Source: Planobispora rosea (GTDB lineage Bacteria; Actinomycetota; Actinomycetes; Streptosporangiales; Streptosporangiaceae). Taken from it: DNA of 64,000 nt. The notes beneath the pieces were generated by a model, which was not told the DNA's origin, made no database searches, and saw nothing but the letters and a program-made list of their open reading frames with translations. The stretch is taken from contig NZ_BMQP01000001.1 of the NCBI RefSeq assembly GCF_014648175.1, forward strand, positions 124,001 to 188,000, written 5' to 3'. Shown one piece after another: positions 14,917 to 23,897 of the stretch; the stretch's first letter is position 1, and every line of letters begins with the position of its first letter. The translations under genes were made by a program, and so were the position numbers.

Positions 14917-15561
14917 ATGCACTCGAACACCGTCAATCTCGCCACCCGGCGCCGCCTCACCCTCCGCAGGGCGACCCGCGACGACCTCCCCGGGGTGCTC
15001 GGCCTTCTGGCGGAGACCGCCACCTGGCTGAACGGCCGAGGTGTGCGCCAGTGGCCCGCAGGCGGTTTCCCCGCCGAGCGCATCGTCCCGCTGATCGAGG
15101 AGGGGAGCCTGTACGTGATCGACGGGGAGGACGGCGGGGACGGCGGGGACGGCACGCTCCGCCCGGCCGCGACGGTGGCCCTGGACGGCGACGCCGACCC
15201 CGAGTTCTGGACCCCGCTGGACCGTCCGGATTCGGCGCTCTACGTCCACAAGCTGGCCGTGGCGCGCAGCCACTCCGGCCGCGGCCTGGGCGAGGCGCTG
15301 CTCGACTGGGCGGGGCTGCGCGTGCTCGCCGCGGGCAGGCGCTGGCTCCGGCTGGACTGCGCGAAGGACAACCCCGGGCTTCAGGCCTACTACCGGCGCC
15401 AGCGGTTCACCCATCTGCGCACGGTCGATCTGCCGCACCGTGCCTCGGGAGCGCTGTTCCAGCGGCCCGGCGGGGTGCGCGGCGGCGTCCCGGGCACCGC
15501 CCTGCCGTTCGTGGACCGCCGGGAGCCGGTGCTCGCGGAATGGGCCGCCGGGCATGCCTGA
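14917..15561 (+). CDS. GNAT family N-acetyltransferase
   Basis: A 214-residue acetyltransferase. It starts at ATG 14917 with gaaggga 7 nt upstream. The GNAT core includes LTLRRATRDDLPGVLGLL at the N-terminus, LYVHKLAVARSHSGRGLGEALLDWA as the acetyl-CoA-binding motif A near 109-133, and LRLDCAKDNPGLQAYYRRQRF near 147-167. An acidic glycine-rich loop (GEDGGDGGDG) interrupts the early part, and a 40-residue Pro/Gly/Arg tail follows the core. The substrate is unknown. Confidence 0.87.
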   Translation: MHSNTVNLATRRRLTLRRATRDDLPGVLGLLAETATWLNGRGVRQWPAGGFPAERIVPLIEEGSLYVIDGEDGGDGGDGTLRPAATVALDGDADPEFWTPLDRPDSALYVHKLAVARSHSGRGLGEALLDWAGLRVLAAGRRWLRLDCAKDNPGLQAYYRRQRFTHLRTVDLPHRASGALFQRPGGVRGGVPGTALPFVDRREPVLAEWAAGHA

Positions 15562-15613
15562 ACCAGGGCGATCCCCAGATATCTCGGACAAAGCCATCCG
15601 ATAGCCTCATCTC

Positions 15614-15685
15614 ATGACTGAGCTTGTCGAGGTCATCGATGGACAGGGCACCTGGGTCGTGCGGCCGCCGGAGGAGGGCGCATGA
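15614..15685 (+). CDS. Small ORF overlapping the cutC start, possible coupling peptide
   Basis: A 23-codon frame, MTELVEVIDGQGTWVVRPPEE plus two residues, starts at ATG 15614 and ends at a TGA overlapping the cutC ATG (ATGA, 15682-15685). Its own last codons carry GGAGGAG (15670-15676), the cutC ribosome site. It could be a genuine short protein or a leader that couples translation to cutC. No family is recognised. Confidence 0.4.
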   Translation: MTELVEVIDGQGTWVVRPPEEGA

Positions 15686-16356
15686 CCGGGTCTCTGCTTG
15701 AGGTGATCGCGCTCGACGCGCGTGATGCGGTCGCGGCCGAAGAGGGCGGCGCCGACCGTCTGGAGATCGTCGCCGACATGGCGTCCGACGGGCTCACCCC
15801 GGCGGCGGAGACGGTCGCGGAGATCTCCAAGGTGTGCGCGCTGCCGCAGATGGTCATGCTGCGTGCCGATCCCACGTTCCTGGCCACGCCCGAATCCCTG
15901 GAAGGGCTGCGGCGCGACGCCAAGGCCCTGGCCGAGGCGGGCGCGGCCGGGTTCGTGTTCGGCTTCCTCGACGCCGAGGGCGGGGTCGACCTCGCCGCCA
16001 CCGAGGCGATGATCCACGCGGTGGCCCCGCTGCCCTGGACCTTCCATCGGGCGGTGGACCACGCCGCCGACGTCCAGGCGGGCTGGCGCGCCGTCCGCCT
16101 GCTGCCCAACCTCGCCACCGTGCTCACCTCCGGCGCGCCCGGTGGTGTGGGGGACGGCCTGCCCGTCCTCAAGACCCGGTGCGAGGCCGGCGACGGCCCT
16201 CTGATCATGGCGGGCGGCGGGCTGAGGCCCGCCCACGTCCCGGTTCTGCTGGAGTACGGCGTGCGGGCCTTCCACGTCGGGAGCGCCGTGCGGGCGTCGT
16301 GGTCGGACCCGGTCGATCCCTTCCTGGTCCGTCGGTGGCGGACCCTGATCGACTGA
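15682..16356 (+). CDS. cutC: CutC family TIM-barrel protein
   Basis: A 224-residue protein of the CutC family, a TIM barrel historically linked to copper homeostasis, though its biochemical role is still unclear. Signatures are the N-terminal LLEVIALDARDAVAAEEGGADRLE, FGFLDAEGGVD near 94, WTFHRAVDHAAD near 117, LTSGAPGGVGDG near 144 and IMAGGGLRPAHV near 171. The sequence is slightly shorter than E. coli CutC. It starts within the preceding small ORF (ATGA) and is convergent with the DUF6986 gene. Confidence 0.88.
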   Translation: MTGSLLEVIALDARDAVAAEEGGADRLEIVADMASDGLTPAAETVAEISKVCALPQMVMLRADPTFLATPESLEGLRRDAKALAEAGAAGFVFGFLDAEGGVDLAATEAMIHAVAPLPWTFHRAVDHAADVQAGWRAVRLLPNLATVLTSGAPGGVGDGLPVLKTRCEAGDGPLIMAGGGLRPAHVPVLLEYGVRAFHVGSAVRASWSDPVDPFLVRRWRTLID

Positions 16357-16380
16357 TCGCGGGCGCTCCCGGCGGGCTCT

Positions 16381-17547
16381 TCAGAGGGCGAGGTCCGCGC
16401 GGCGCAGCGCGGCGGCCATCGTCTTGACCGTCGCGGGCTCGTCCATCACCCCGCCGCCCGCCTCGCGCTGCTCCTGCCACGCCCGGACCCGGGCGGAGAA
16501 CTCGGCGTAGTGACGCAGGTGGAAGGCGTAGACCGTGACGAAGCGGCTGACCAGGTGCGAGGGATGCATGTCCCAGCCCTGGTAGAAGCCGTGCCGCAGG
16601 GAGTGCTCGACCAGCTCCGCGTGGCGTGCCCACAGCGCGTGCACGTCGTCCCTGCCGCCGGAGGCGGGGGAGGCGGCCAGTGAGCCGTCCGACAGTTCCA
16701 CGCCGGTCCCGGCGAACGCCGTCTGCATGACGTGCCGGGCGTGGTCGCAGGCCGGATGGTCCAGCCGCTGCTCGTGCGGGGGGAGCGAGCAGCTCGCCGT
16801 GTAGTCGAAGACGCCGAAGTGCGCGGCCGAGAGCCTGCCGCCGAGCGAGCCGGCCAGGGAGGTGTCGAGGAAGCCCACGGTCTGGGTGGCCTCGACCTGG
16901 ATCTCGAACCGCAGCGTGCCCTCGGCCAGGCCCAGCCCCTTCTCCAGGGACCCCAGGCAGTCGGAGAACTGGTACAGGTAGTCCTTCATCAGCACCTTGG
17001 GGAAGGTGACCGTGAACCCCTCCGGCAGGAGCCCGGCCCGCTCGACGACCCCGGTCAGGAACCCGTCCAGCGTCCGCAGGCTCCGGCCCGGGTCGCCGTC
17101 GGCGAACGACTTGACCCGCAGCCCCCAGCGGCGGGGGAGCGCACCGGCCGCGTGCAGGGCGGCGACCGCCTCGGCGGCCCACGCGGCGTGGCCGTCCTCC
17201 TCGGCGGGGCGCACGCCGTACCCGTCCTCGAAGTCCACCCGCAGGTCCTCGACCGGCTCCCGGCGGAGCTTGGCGGCGACCCTCGCGTGCACGTCCGCGG
17301 CCAGGTCCGCGCTCACCCCGAAGACCGCGGCGAGGTGCTCGGGCCCGGCCAGGTGCCGGGTGAACAGCTCCAGCGCGGCGGCACCCCACTGTTCCACCGT
17401 CTCCGCGCCGAACCGGTCGGCCGGCACGTAGACGGTGTGCACCGGCTGCCACCCCGGCGCCGCCGCCGGATAACGCGCCGACTGCTCCCGGTGGGTCCGC
17501 TCGAAGCCCGGGATCAGGGCGAGAGGGTCGGCCAGTGTGACGCGCAT
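16381..17547 (-). CDS. DUF6986 family protein, HpcH/CitE-aldolase-like
   Basis: A 388-residue protein from ATG 17547, with gaggag 7 nt upstream. Segments such as DLRVDFEDGYGVRP (near 107), LRVKSFADG, TVTFPKVLMKDYLYQF, LRFEIQVEATQTV (near 210) and HFGVFDYTASC (near 240) match the phosphoenolpyruvate/malyl-CoA-lyase barrel. FEDG and FEIQVE supply metal-binding acidic residues. DUF6986 members are uncharacterised aldolase-like enzymes. The gene stands alone, convergent with cutC. Confidence 0.8.
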   Translation of the reverse strand: MRVTLADPLALIPGFERTHREQSARYPAAAPGWQPVHTVYVPADRFGAETVEQWGAAALELFTRHLAGPEHLAAVFGVSADLAADVHARVAAKLRREPVEDLRVDFEDGYGVRPAEEDGHAAWAAEAVAALHAAGALPRRWGLRVKSFADGDPGRSLRTLDGFLTGVVERAGLLPEGFTVTFPKVLMKDYLYQFSDCLGSLEKGLGLAEGTLRFEIQVEATQTVGFLDTSLAGSLGGRLSAAHFGVFDYTASCSLPPHEQRLDHPACDHARHVMQTAFAGTGVELSDGSLAASPASGGRDDVHALWARHAELVEHSLRHGFYQGWDMHPSHLVSRFVTVYAFHLRHYAEFSARVRAWQEQREAGGGVMDEPATVKTMAAALRRADLAL

Positions 17548-17664
17548 GGTGGTGCTCCTCGTGGACGTGCCTGACCGTCGCACCTTAGCGCCTGGTCCCA
17601 TCGTGCCCCGGCTCCTGGTCCACGGCGCCCCGGCCCCGGCCCGCCGCATCCCGATGGGCCGGGC

Positions 17665-19506
17665 TCAGCGGGTGTCCGCCGGGAGCGGGGCGTCGCGGTG
17701 ACGCCGCCGGTCGTCGGCGGAGACGGGCACGGGAGCCGCGCCGGAGGTGGCGCAGACGCGGTTGCGTCCCTTGTGCTTGGCCGTGTACAGGTTCGCGTCG
17801 GCGAGGTTGAGGAGCTCGGACTGGGTGCTGTGCGGCTGGGAGGCCGTCACGCCGATGCTGACCGTGACGGGCAGCTCGCCGGTGATCGACGTCCAGGAGC
17901 GGGCGGCGATGGAGGCCCGCAGGTCCTCCATCCTGGCCACCGCGGCGGTGGGGCTCATCCCGGTCAGGACCAGCAGGAACTCCTCGCCGCCCATGCGCGC
18001 GGCGAAGCCCGAGACGCCCGTGTCGCAGGGGGGCACGGAGTCGAGCATCTTGGCGATCGCCACCAGGACCTGGTCGCCCACGTCGTGGGAGCAGGTGTCG
18101 TTGATCCGCTTGAAGTGGTCGAGGTCCACGAGCGCGACCGTCACCGCGCCCCCGGTCGCGGCGGCGTCGGCGAGGAGGCCGGGCAGGTGCTCGTCGACGT
18201 ACCGGCGGTTGCGCAGCCCGGTGAGCGGGTCGCGGCGGGCCTGCTCGCGGAAGCGCTCGGCCTCCTGACGGGCCTCGGCCGCCTCGAACATGGCCTGCCG
18301 GGTGTGGGCGCGGGCCGCCCGCTGCATGGAGACCAGGTCCTTCTCCGCGGCGTGGTAGATCTTGTACGCCTCGAAGGCATTCTTGTAGTCGCGGGTGGCG
18401 GCGTACAGCTCGGCCTGCTCCCGCTTCACCTGGACCAGGATCCTGACGAAGCCGTGCTCCTCGCAGATCGCACGGGCGCGGTCGAGGGTCTTCTGGGCGT
18501 CCATCAGGGTGTCCAGGTTCCGCTGGGCGTCCCTGGTGGTGCCCAGGTGCCGCTGCGCGGTGGCCAGGGTGAGCAGGGCCTCGGGGAGCGAGTCCGCCTG
18601 GATCAGCTCCTGGGAGTCGTACAGCTCGATGCCGGTCTGGGCGGTCATCACGGCCTCGGCGTAGTGGCCCATGCCGATCTGGACCCGGGCGATGGTGTCC
18701 ATGATCGTGGTGTCGGGGTCGTACCCGCGCTTCTCGCTGATCGTCAGCATGCGCTCGACGACCTCCCAGGCGCGCTCGTACTCCCCGGCCGCGTACTCCG
18801 AGTAGGCGAGGTTGTTGAGCACCGTCACGTGCCGCTCCACGCCGATGGTGGCGGCCAGGCGCTCGGCCTGCCGGTACCGCTCGTGGGAGGCGTCCCGGGA
18901 GCCGCTCTCGTCGAGCGCGTCGGCGAGCTTCATCAGGTGGGTGAGCCGGATGCGGGCGGGGGTGTCCTCGTCGAGCGCCTCCATGGAGGAGACCATGTGC
19001 TCCAGCGTGGACGCCACGTCGCCCAGGTCCCGGTAGACCCGGGCCATCAGCATGTGGCTGTGGGCCAGCAGCGGCCGGTGCCCGTTGGCGGTGGCCCACT
19101 GGTTGACCTGCCAGATGACCGGGACGACCGCGGTCACCTCGCCCCAGCGGACCCGCACGTCCGCCTGGATCAGCCGCGCCCGCAGCGCCGGCACGATCTC
19201 GCCCAGTTCCTCCGCCGCCCGCTCCAGCTCCACGGCGCGGTCGTAGGCGGTCTCGATGTTGTAGCCGCTGGTGCTCTCCAGCGCGTCGAGCTCGGCGCAG
19301 ATCGCTTCGACAGTGGGCGCCCCGGAGGGCCCGGAGGGCGCGGCGGCGGATCCGGCGTCCACATCCGGCTCCGTGGCCCGGCTGTCTGAGGTCGAGCGCG
19401 ACGAGTCTCCCGGGGCGGGTGTCCTCGACGTCCGTCCCGGAACCTTGTCAGCCAGTGGTCCGTTCACAAAGCGCCCATCGGCGGGGACGGCCGCCTCCTT
19501 AGCCAT
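17665..19506 (-). CDS. TPR-GGDEF protein, probable diguanylate cyclase
   Basis: A 613-residue cytosolic protein. Residues 1-65 are disordered. A helical TPR-like array covers roughly 70-400 (for example LNNLAYSEYAAGEYERAWEV, LLTLATAQRHLGTT). A short coiled coil (EAAEARQEAERFREQ) leads to the GGDEF domain at about 420-590, with DPLTGLRNRR, DLDHFKRIND and the intact active-site RMGGEEF near 504-510. The RxxD product-inhibition site normally five residues before GGEEF is absent (GVSG). It should make cyclic-di-GMP, with TPRs sensing a partner. GGAGG lies almost against the ATG, so the start may be later. Confidence 0.88.
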   Translation of the reverse strand: MAKEAAVPADGRFVNGPLADKVPGRTSRTPAPGDSSRSTSDSRATEPDVDAGSAAAPSGPSGAPTVEAICAELDALESTSGYNIETAYDRAVELERAAEELGEIVPALRARLIQADVRVRWGEVTAVVPVIWQVNQWATANGHRPLLAHSHMLMARVYRDLGDVASTLEHMVSSMEALDEDTPARIRLTHLMKLADALDESGSRDASHERYRQAERLAATIGVERHVTVLNNLAYSEYAAGEYERAWEVVERMLTISEKRGYDPDTTIMDTIARVQIGMGHYAEAVMTAQTGIELYDSQELIQADSLPEALLTLATAQRHLGTTRDAQRNLDTLMDAQKTLDRARAICEEHGFVRILVQVKREQAELYAATRDYKNAFEAYKIYHAAEKDLVSMQRAARAHTRQAMFEAAEARQEAERFREQARRDPLTGLRNRRYVDEHLPGLLADAAATGGAVTVALVDLDHFKRINDTCSHDVGDQVLVAIAKMLDSVPPCDTGVSGFAARMGGEEFLLVLTGMSPTAAVARMEDLRASIAARSWTSITGELPVTVSIGVTASQPHSTQSELLNLADANLYTAKHKGRNRVCATSGAAPVPVSADDRRRHRDAPLPADTR

Positions 19507-19570
19507 TCCTCCCGCCAGAGTGAAAACGCGAACACGCTGAGTGGTGATTCCCTGTGTCCGGGCTCACTTT

Positions 19571-19640
19571 CCCGTCCGGGTCCCGGTCCCGGTCCCGGTC
19601 CCGCTCCCGGTCCCGCTCCCGGTCGCCCCGGTCCCGGCCT
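19571..19640. repeat. GGTCCC-type hexanucleotide repeat tract
   Basis: About 70 bp composed of imperfect GGTCCC and GCTCCC hexamers lies between the FAD-reductase stop and the GGDEF start. It is probably slippage-prone spacer DNA. No protein frame here is convincing. Confidence 0.7.
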
Positions 19641-19668
19641 GCCCGGCCCGGTATCTCCCCGGCAGGGG

Positions 19669-20979
19669 CTACTCCGCCCGCTCCAGGGCACTGAGCATGG
19701 CCGCCAGGCCCGCCAGTTTCACCCGCTCGCCCCGGCCCAGGGTGCGGGCCAGGGCGGCCTCGGCGGCCTCGATGGACAACCACTGGCGGTAGGTGACGGG
19801 GGAGACCCCGCGTTCGGCGAGGACGGCGTCCAGATCCGCGTGCCGTACCGGATCCCGGCCGGAGAGGTCGGCCAGGAGGGTGCGGACCGTCTCGGCGGCG
19901 TCGGACTTGTTGGTGCCGATCACGCCGGTGGGGCCGCGCTTGAGCCAGCCCGCCACGTACTCCCGGTCGCGCACCCGCCCCGCCTCGTTGGGCACGGTCA
20001 TGGTGGCCTCGGAGAAGGGCACGCCGGGCAGCGGGACGCTCCGGTAACCGACCGAGCGCAGCACCATGCCGACCGGGAGGGTCTCGAACTCGCCGGTGCC
20101 GACGACCCGGCCGTCGTCCAGCCGGGTCCGCTCCAGGCGCAGCGCCTCCACCCGCCCGTCGCCGAGGATCTCCACCGGGCGCATCCAGAAACGCACGTCC
20201 AGCCGGCGGGGGCGGCCCGCGGGGGAGCGGGCGGCCCACGCCTGGATCACCTCGACGTTCCCCCGGACCTGCCGGGACAGGGCGGCCATCTCTCCGGAGA
20301 CCGGGGCCTCGTCGGGGCGCACGCACACGTCCGCGTTGGCCAGCTCACCCAGTTCCCGCAGCTCCTTCAGAGTGAACTTGGCGTGCTCGGGCCCCCGGCG
20401 GCCGATCATGTGGATGACCTTGACCTGGCTCTCGGCCAGCCGGCTCAGGACCTCCTCCGGCACGTCCGTGGACCGCAGCTCCTCGGCGGTCTTGGCCAGG
20501 ACGCGCACCACGTCCACGGCCACGTTGCCCACCCCGATCACCGCGACCTCGGGGCTGTCGAGGACGAAGCGGTCGGCGGGCATGTCGGGGTGCCCGCAGT
20601 ACCAGTTGACGAAGTCGGTGGCCGCCACGCTGCCGGGCAGGTCCTCGCCGGGGATGCCCATCCGCCGGTCCACCATCGCGCCGGTGCAGTAGACCACCGC
20701 GTCGTAGCAGGCCCGCAGGTCGTCGACGGTGACGTCCCGGCCGAACTCGATCCCGCCCAGGAAGCGCACGCCCGGCAGCTCCAGCACCCGGCGGAGGTAG
20801 CCCGCGATCGACTTGATCGAGGTGTGGTCGGGGGCCACGCCGTACCGGACCAGGCCGTAGGGCGTGGGCAGCCGCTCCAGGACGTCCACCTCGACCGGGC
20901 CGGCGGCCTGCTTGACCAGCGCCTCGGCCGTGTAGACCCCGGCGGGCCCTGACCCGACGATCGCGACTCGCAGTGACAC
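19669..20979 (-). CDS. FprA-like NADPH-ferredoxin/adrenodoxin reductase
   Basis: A 436-residue FAD/NADPH oxidoreductase from GTG 20979, chosen because GGGAGG lies about 5 nt upstream. GTG 20991 is the alternative. The FAD dinucleotide fold is RVAIVGSGPAGVYTAEAL (near 4-21), with LPTPYGLVRYGVAPDH typical of adrenodoxin-reductase-like FprA. The NADP fold is VAVIGVGNVAVDVVRVLA near 150, and the C-terminal GWLKRGPTGVIGTNK near 355 completes FAD binding. It would pass electrons from NADPH to a ferredoxin. It ends the leftward operon starting at 26074, 18 nt after the degenerate ligase. Confidence 0.9.
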   Translation of the reverse strand: MSLRVAIVGSGPAGVYTAEALVKQAAGPVEVDVLERLPTPYGLVRYGVAPDHTSIKSIAGYLRRVLELPGVRFLGGIEFGRDVTVDDLRACYDAVVYCTGAMVDRRMGIPGEDLPGSVAATDFVNWYCGHPDMPADRFVLDSPEVAVIGVGNVAVDVVRVLAKTAEELRSTDVPEEVLSRLAESQVKVIHMIGRRGPEHAKFTLKELRELGELANADVCVRPDEAPVSGEMAALSRQVRGNVEVIQAWAARSPAGRPRRLDVRFWMRPVEILGDGRVEALRLERTRLDDGRVVGTGEFETLPVGMVLRSVGYRSVPLPGVPFSEATMTVPNEAGRVRDREYVAGWLKRGPTGVIGTNKSDAAETVRTLLADLSGRDPVRHADLDAVLAERGVSPVTYRQWLSIEAAEAALARTLGRGERVKLAGLAAMLSALERAE

Positions 20980-20997
20980 GCCGCCTCCCACCAGAGG

Positions 20998-22224
20998 TTA
21001 TGCCCGCGATTGTGCACCAACCGCGGCACGCCCCACCAGACTCAACCGGCCGACATGATCGAGGTATCCCATATCTCCGGTGCGCACGAAACCATCCCGG
21101 GTGAAGAGCCTCGCACTCGCCCGGGCGTCCCGGTAGTACCCGTCGGTCACCGCCTCCGACCGGAGCAGCACCTCACCGATCTCGCCCGGCGGCAGCGCCC
21201 GTCCGGAGGGGTCCCGCAGCGCGACGCTCACCCCGCCGCGCGGGCGGCCCACCGTGTGCTCGGCGTCCTGCGGCGGGTCCTCGGGCCGGGTGCCCAGGCC
21301 CAGCCCGGCCTCGGTGCACAGGTAGCGGTTGCAGACCGGCACGCCGAACCTCTCCCGCAGCGCCCGGACCAGCTCCGCGGCCGGCGCGCCGCCGCTGGAC
21401 AGGACCATCCGGAGGTACGGCAGCCGCACCCGCTCCCCGCCCGCCCCGCCCCCGTGGGACAGCAGCTCCGCCAGTTGCTCCGGGGTGCCCTGCAGCACAC
21501 CGAGCCGCTGCTCGGTCAGGATCCGCAGCACCGCCTCCGGCTCCCAGCGCGGCAGCACGAGCGCGGTCCGCCCGGTCTGCAGGAAGACCGGGAGCCTGGT
21601 CATGAACGTCAGGTGCCCCAGGGGGCGGGACAGCAGCCGCGCCTCGCCGGTGCCCCAGCGCAGCCCGGCCCCGTGCGCGCGGACCGCCTCCAGCCGCCCG
21701 GCGGAGAACACCGCGCCCCGCGGGGACGCCTCGCCGTCCGCGCCGCGCGCTGCCCCCCGGGTGAACACCACGGCCACCGGCCGCCGCGGGTCGGGAGGCA
21801 GCGGCGGGGGCGGCGGTTCGGACCGGTACAGGCTCCCCAGCCGCCGGGGGTCGTACGGCCTGCGCCCGGGCGGGCGGTCGCCCAGGGGGAGGGTGACCAC
21901 CTCCAGTCCGGGCGGCGCGGTCCCGGGACCGGTGACCACCAGCGCCGGGTCGAGGCGGGCCGGCGGGACCGGCCGGTCGGGGCGGAGTCCCGCGGTGACC
22001 GCGCCGACCTTGGCCGCGGCCAGGTAGCAGATCGGGAACTCGGGCCCGTCGGGGAGGGCGAGCACCACCAGGTCGCCCATCCGCACACCCCGGTGGGCGA
22101 GCCCGGCGGCCACTCCGTCGGAGAGGCGATCGAGCTCGGCGAAGGAGAGGACGAGGGAACCGGAGTCGACCGCGGCGCGTCCCCCGAACCTGCGTGCGGC
22201 CTCCCCGGAGAGCAGTCGGAGCAT
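20998..22224 (-). CDS. Degenerate, C-terminally truncated AMP-dependent ligase homologue
   Basis: A 408-residue member of the acyl-CoA synthetase superfamily from ATG 22224, with GGAGGGAG 7 nt upstream. The N-terminal fold is clear (MLRLLSGEAARRFGGRAAVD, LVVLALPDGPEFPICYLAAAK), and YLCTEAGLG and GFVRTGDMGYLDHVGR match motifs A5 and A8. The ATP P-loop (normally SGTTGxPKG) reads FTRGAARGADG. The protein stops at the hinge (LSLVGRA), so the ~110-residue C-terminal domain with the catalytic lysine is missing. It is probably not a complete ligase. An in-frame extension to 22254 or 22260 is possible. Confidence 0.8.
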   Translation of the reverse strand: MLRLLSGEAARRFGGRAAVDSGSLVLSFAELDRLSDGVAAGLAHRGVRMGDLVVLALPDGPEFPICYLAAAKVGAVTAGLRPDRPVPPARLDPALVVTGPGTAPPGLEVVTLPLGDRPPGRRPYDPRRLGSLYRSEPPPPPLPPDPRRPVAVVFTRGAARGADGEASPRGAVFSAGRLEAVRAHGAGLRWGTGEARLLSRPLGHLTFMTRLPVFLQTGRTALVLPRWEPEAVLRILTEQRLGVLQGTPEQLAELLSHGGGAGGERVRLPYLRMVLSSGGAPAAELVRALRERFGVPVCNRYLCTEAGLGLGTRPEDPPQDAEHTVGRPRGGVSVALRDPSGRALPPGEIGEVLLRSEAVTDGYYRDARASARLFTRDGFVRTGDMGYLDHVGRLSLVGRAAVGAQSRA

Positions 22225-22277
22225 CGGCGGGCTCCCTCCGGTGAAGGCGGCCATCTCCAACGTACTCCTGTGATTGC

Positions 22278-23879
22278 CTATATGGCGGTCCGTTCCCTCA
22301 ATGCCTGCTTGTCTATTTTTCCGTTGGCGTTCACGGGGAGGGAGTCCACCACGACCACATGCGCGGGGACCTTGTAGCCGGACATGTTCTCCCGGGCCCA
22401 GGCGATGATCTTCTCCGGGAGCTTCTCCGGGTCGGCGGCGGCTTCCTGGCGGGGCACCACGAACGCCCAGCCCACCTCGCCGCGGCGCGCGTCCGGCACC
22501 CCGACCACCGCCGCCTGGGCCAGCGAGCCCTCCCGCAGCAGCAGGCCCTCGACCTCGGCGGGGGAGACGTTGAACCCGTTGACGATGAACAGCTCCTTCT
22601 TCCGGTCCACGATCGCGAGGTTGCCGTCGGGGTCGAGGGTGCCGATGTCGCCGGTGTGCAGCCAGCCGTCGCGGACCACCTCGGCGGTCCTGGCCGGCTC
22701 GCCCCAGTAGCCGCGCATGACGCCGTACCCGCGGACCAGGATCTCGCCGCGCTCCCCGGCCGGGACCTCCGCGCCCTCGTCGTCGACGATTCTGACCTCG
22801 ACGCCCGGGACCGTGCGGCCGGTGCTGGAGGCGATGACCTCGACCGGGTCCTCCGCCCTGGTCATGGAGACGACCGTGCCCTCCATCAGCCCGTACGCGT
22901 TGATCATGCGTTCCAGGCCGAGCCGCTCCAGCAGCCGGCGAACCAGCTCGGCGGGGACCGCGGCCGCGCCGCAGATCGCCACCCGGAGCGTGTGGCCGGT
23001 GGTGTCGACCTCGTCCAGGATCCGGTGGAACAGGGTGGGCGGCCCGGCCAGGATCGTGATCCTCCTGTCCCTGATCAGCTCGGTGAGCAGGTCCGGGCTG
23101 AACACCCGGATGGGCATCATCGTGGCGCGGCGCAGCACGCAGGCGAGCAGCCCGGCGTTGAGGCCGAATCCGTGGGCGAACGGCGCGACGACCGGGTAGC
23201 GGTCCCCCGGGCCGAGCGTGACGATCTCCGCCCAGTCCCAGTAGCCGCGCAGGACCTGCCCGTGCTCCAGCATCACGCCCTTGGGCGTCCCGGTGGTCCC
23301 GGAGGTGGACATGATCTCGCAGAGGTCGCCGGGCCGTACGGCGCAGGCCCGCTCCTCGACCTCGGCGTGGGAGACCCGCGAGCCCGCGGAGAGCAGCCGG
23401 AAGAGGGGGAGGGTCCCCGCCCGTTCCCGGTCCTCGGGCACCACCGCGTGCCGCAGGTCGTGCAGCCCGGCGAAGGGCCGCCCGGCCACCGGCCCGCCCG
23501 TCGCGTCGGCCAGCAGGTCGATGAAGGAGGAACCGTCGAGGCTCTCGCCGGTGATCAGCACGACCGCCCCGGTCGCGCGGAGCAGCCCGGCCGCCTCGAT
23601 GCCCTTGTACCGCGACGACAGCGGCACCACCACCGCCCCGGCGTCCCAGACGCCGAACGCCGCGACCACCCAGTGCAGGTCGTTGAGGCCCCAGATCGCG
23701 ACCCGGTCGCCGGGCGCCACACCCAGGGCCATCAGTCCCCGGGCGACGGACGCGGCCCGGGTGCGCAGCTCGGCGAGGGAGATCCGCACCTCCCGGTCGG
23801 CCACCACGATGTCGGAGGGGTGGTTCTTGGCCTGGTCACGCAACATCCGGGGGATGGTCCCCCAGTCCGGAACTTCCAT
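22278..23879 (-). CDS. Fatty-acid/steroid CoA ligase, FadD family
   Basis: A complete 533-residue AMP-forming ligase. It carries the ATP-binding STSGTTGTPKGV near 193-204, A5-like INAYGLMEGT near 340, A7/A8 WLHTGDIGTLDPDGNLAIVDRK near 418-440 and the catalytic A10 motif VNANGKIDK near the C-terminus. The overall pattern (GYWGEPARTAE, FNVSPAEVE) resembles FadD3-type ligases acting on bulky carboxylic acids. It should activate the pathway substrate to its CoA thioester. It lies 18 nt after the PaaK-like gene, in one leftward operon with the LLM oxygenase. Confidence 0.92.
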   Translation of the reverse strand: MEVPDWGTIPRMLRDQAKNHPSDIVVADREVRISLAELRTRAASVARGLMALGVAPGDRVAIWGLNDLHWVVAAFGVWDAGAVVVPLSSRYKGIEAAGLLRATGAVVLITGESLDGSSFIDLLADATGGPVAGRPFAGLHDLRHAVVPEDRERAGTLPLFRLLSAGSRVSHAEVEERACAVRPGDLCEIMSTSGTTGTPKGVMLEHGQVLRGYWDWAEIVTLGPGDRYPVVAPFAHGFGLNAGLLACVLRRATMMPIRVFSPDLLTELIRDRRITILAGPPTLFHRILDEVDTTGHTLRVAICGAAAVPAELVRRLLERLGLERMINAYGLMEGTVVSMTRAEDPVEVIASSTGRTVPGVEVRIVDDEGAEVPAGERGEILVRGYGVMRGYWGEPARTAEVVRDGWLHTGDIGTLDPDGNLAIVDRKKELFIVNGFNVSPAEVEGLLLREGSLAQAAVVGVPDARRGEVGWAFVVPRQEAAADPEKLPEKIIAWARENMSGYKVPAHVVVVDSLPVNANGKIDKQALRERTAI

Positions 23880-23897
23880 CTCGCGCCTTTCGGGAGG

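Noticed and set aside
17698-19389. 563-codon plus-strand frame across the TPR-GGDEF gene
   Set aside because: Valine/glycine-rich shadow; the minus frame has all GGDEF motifs.
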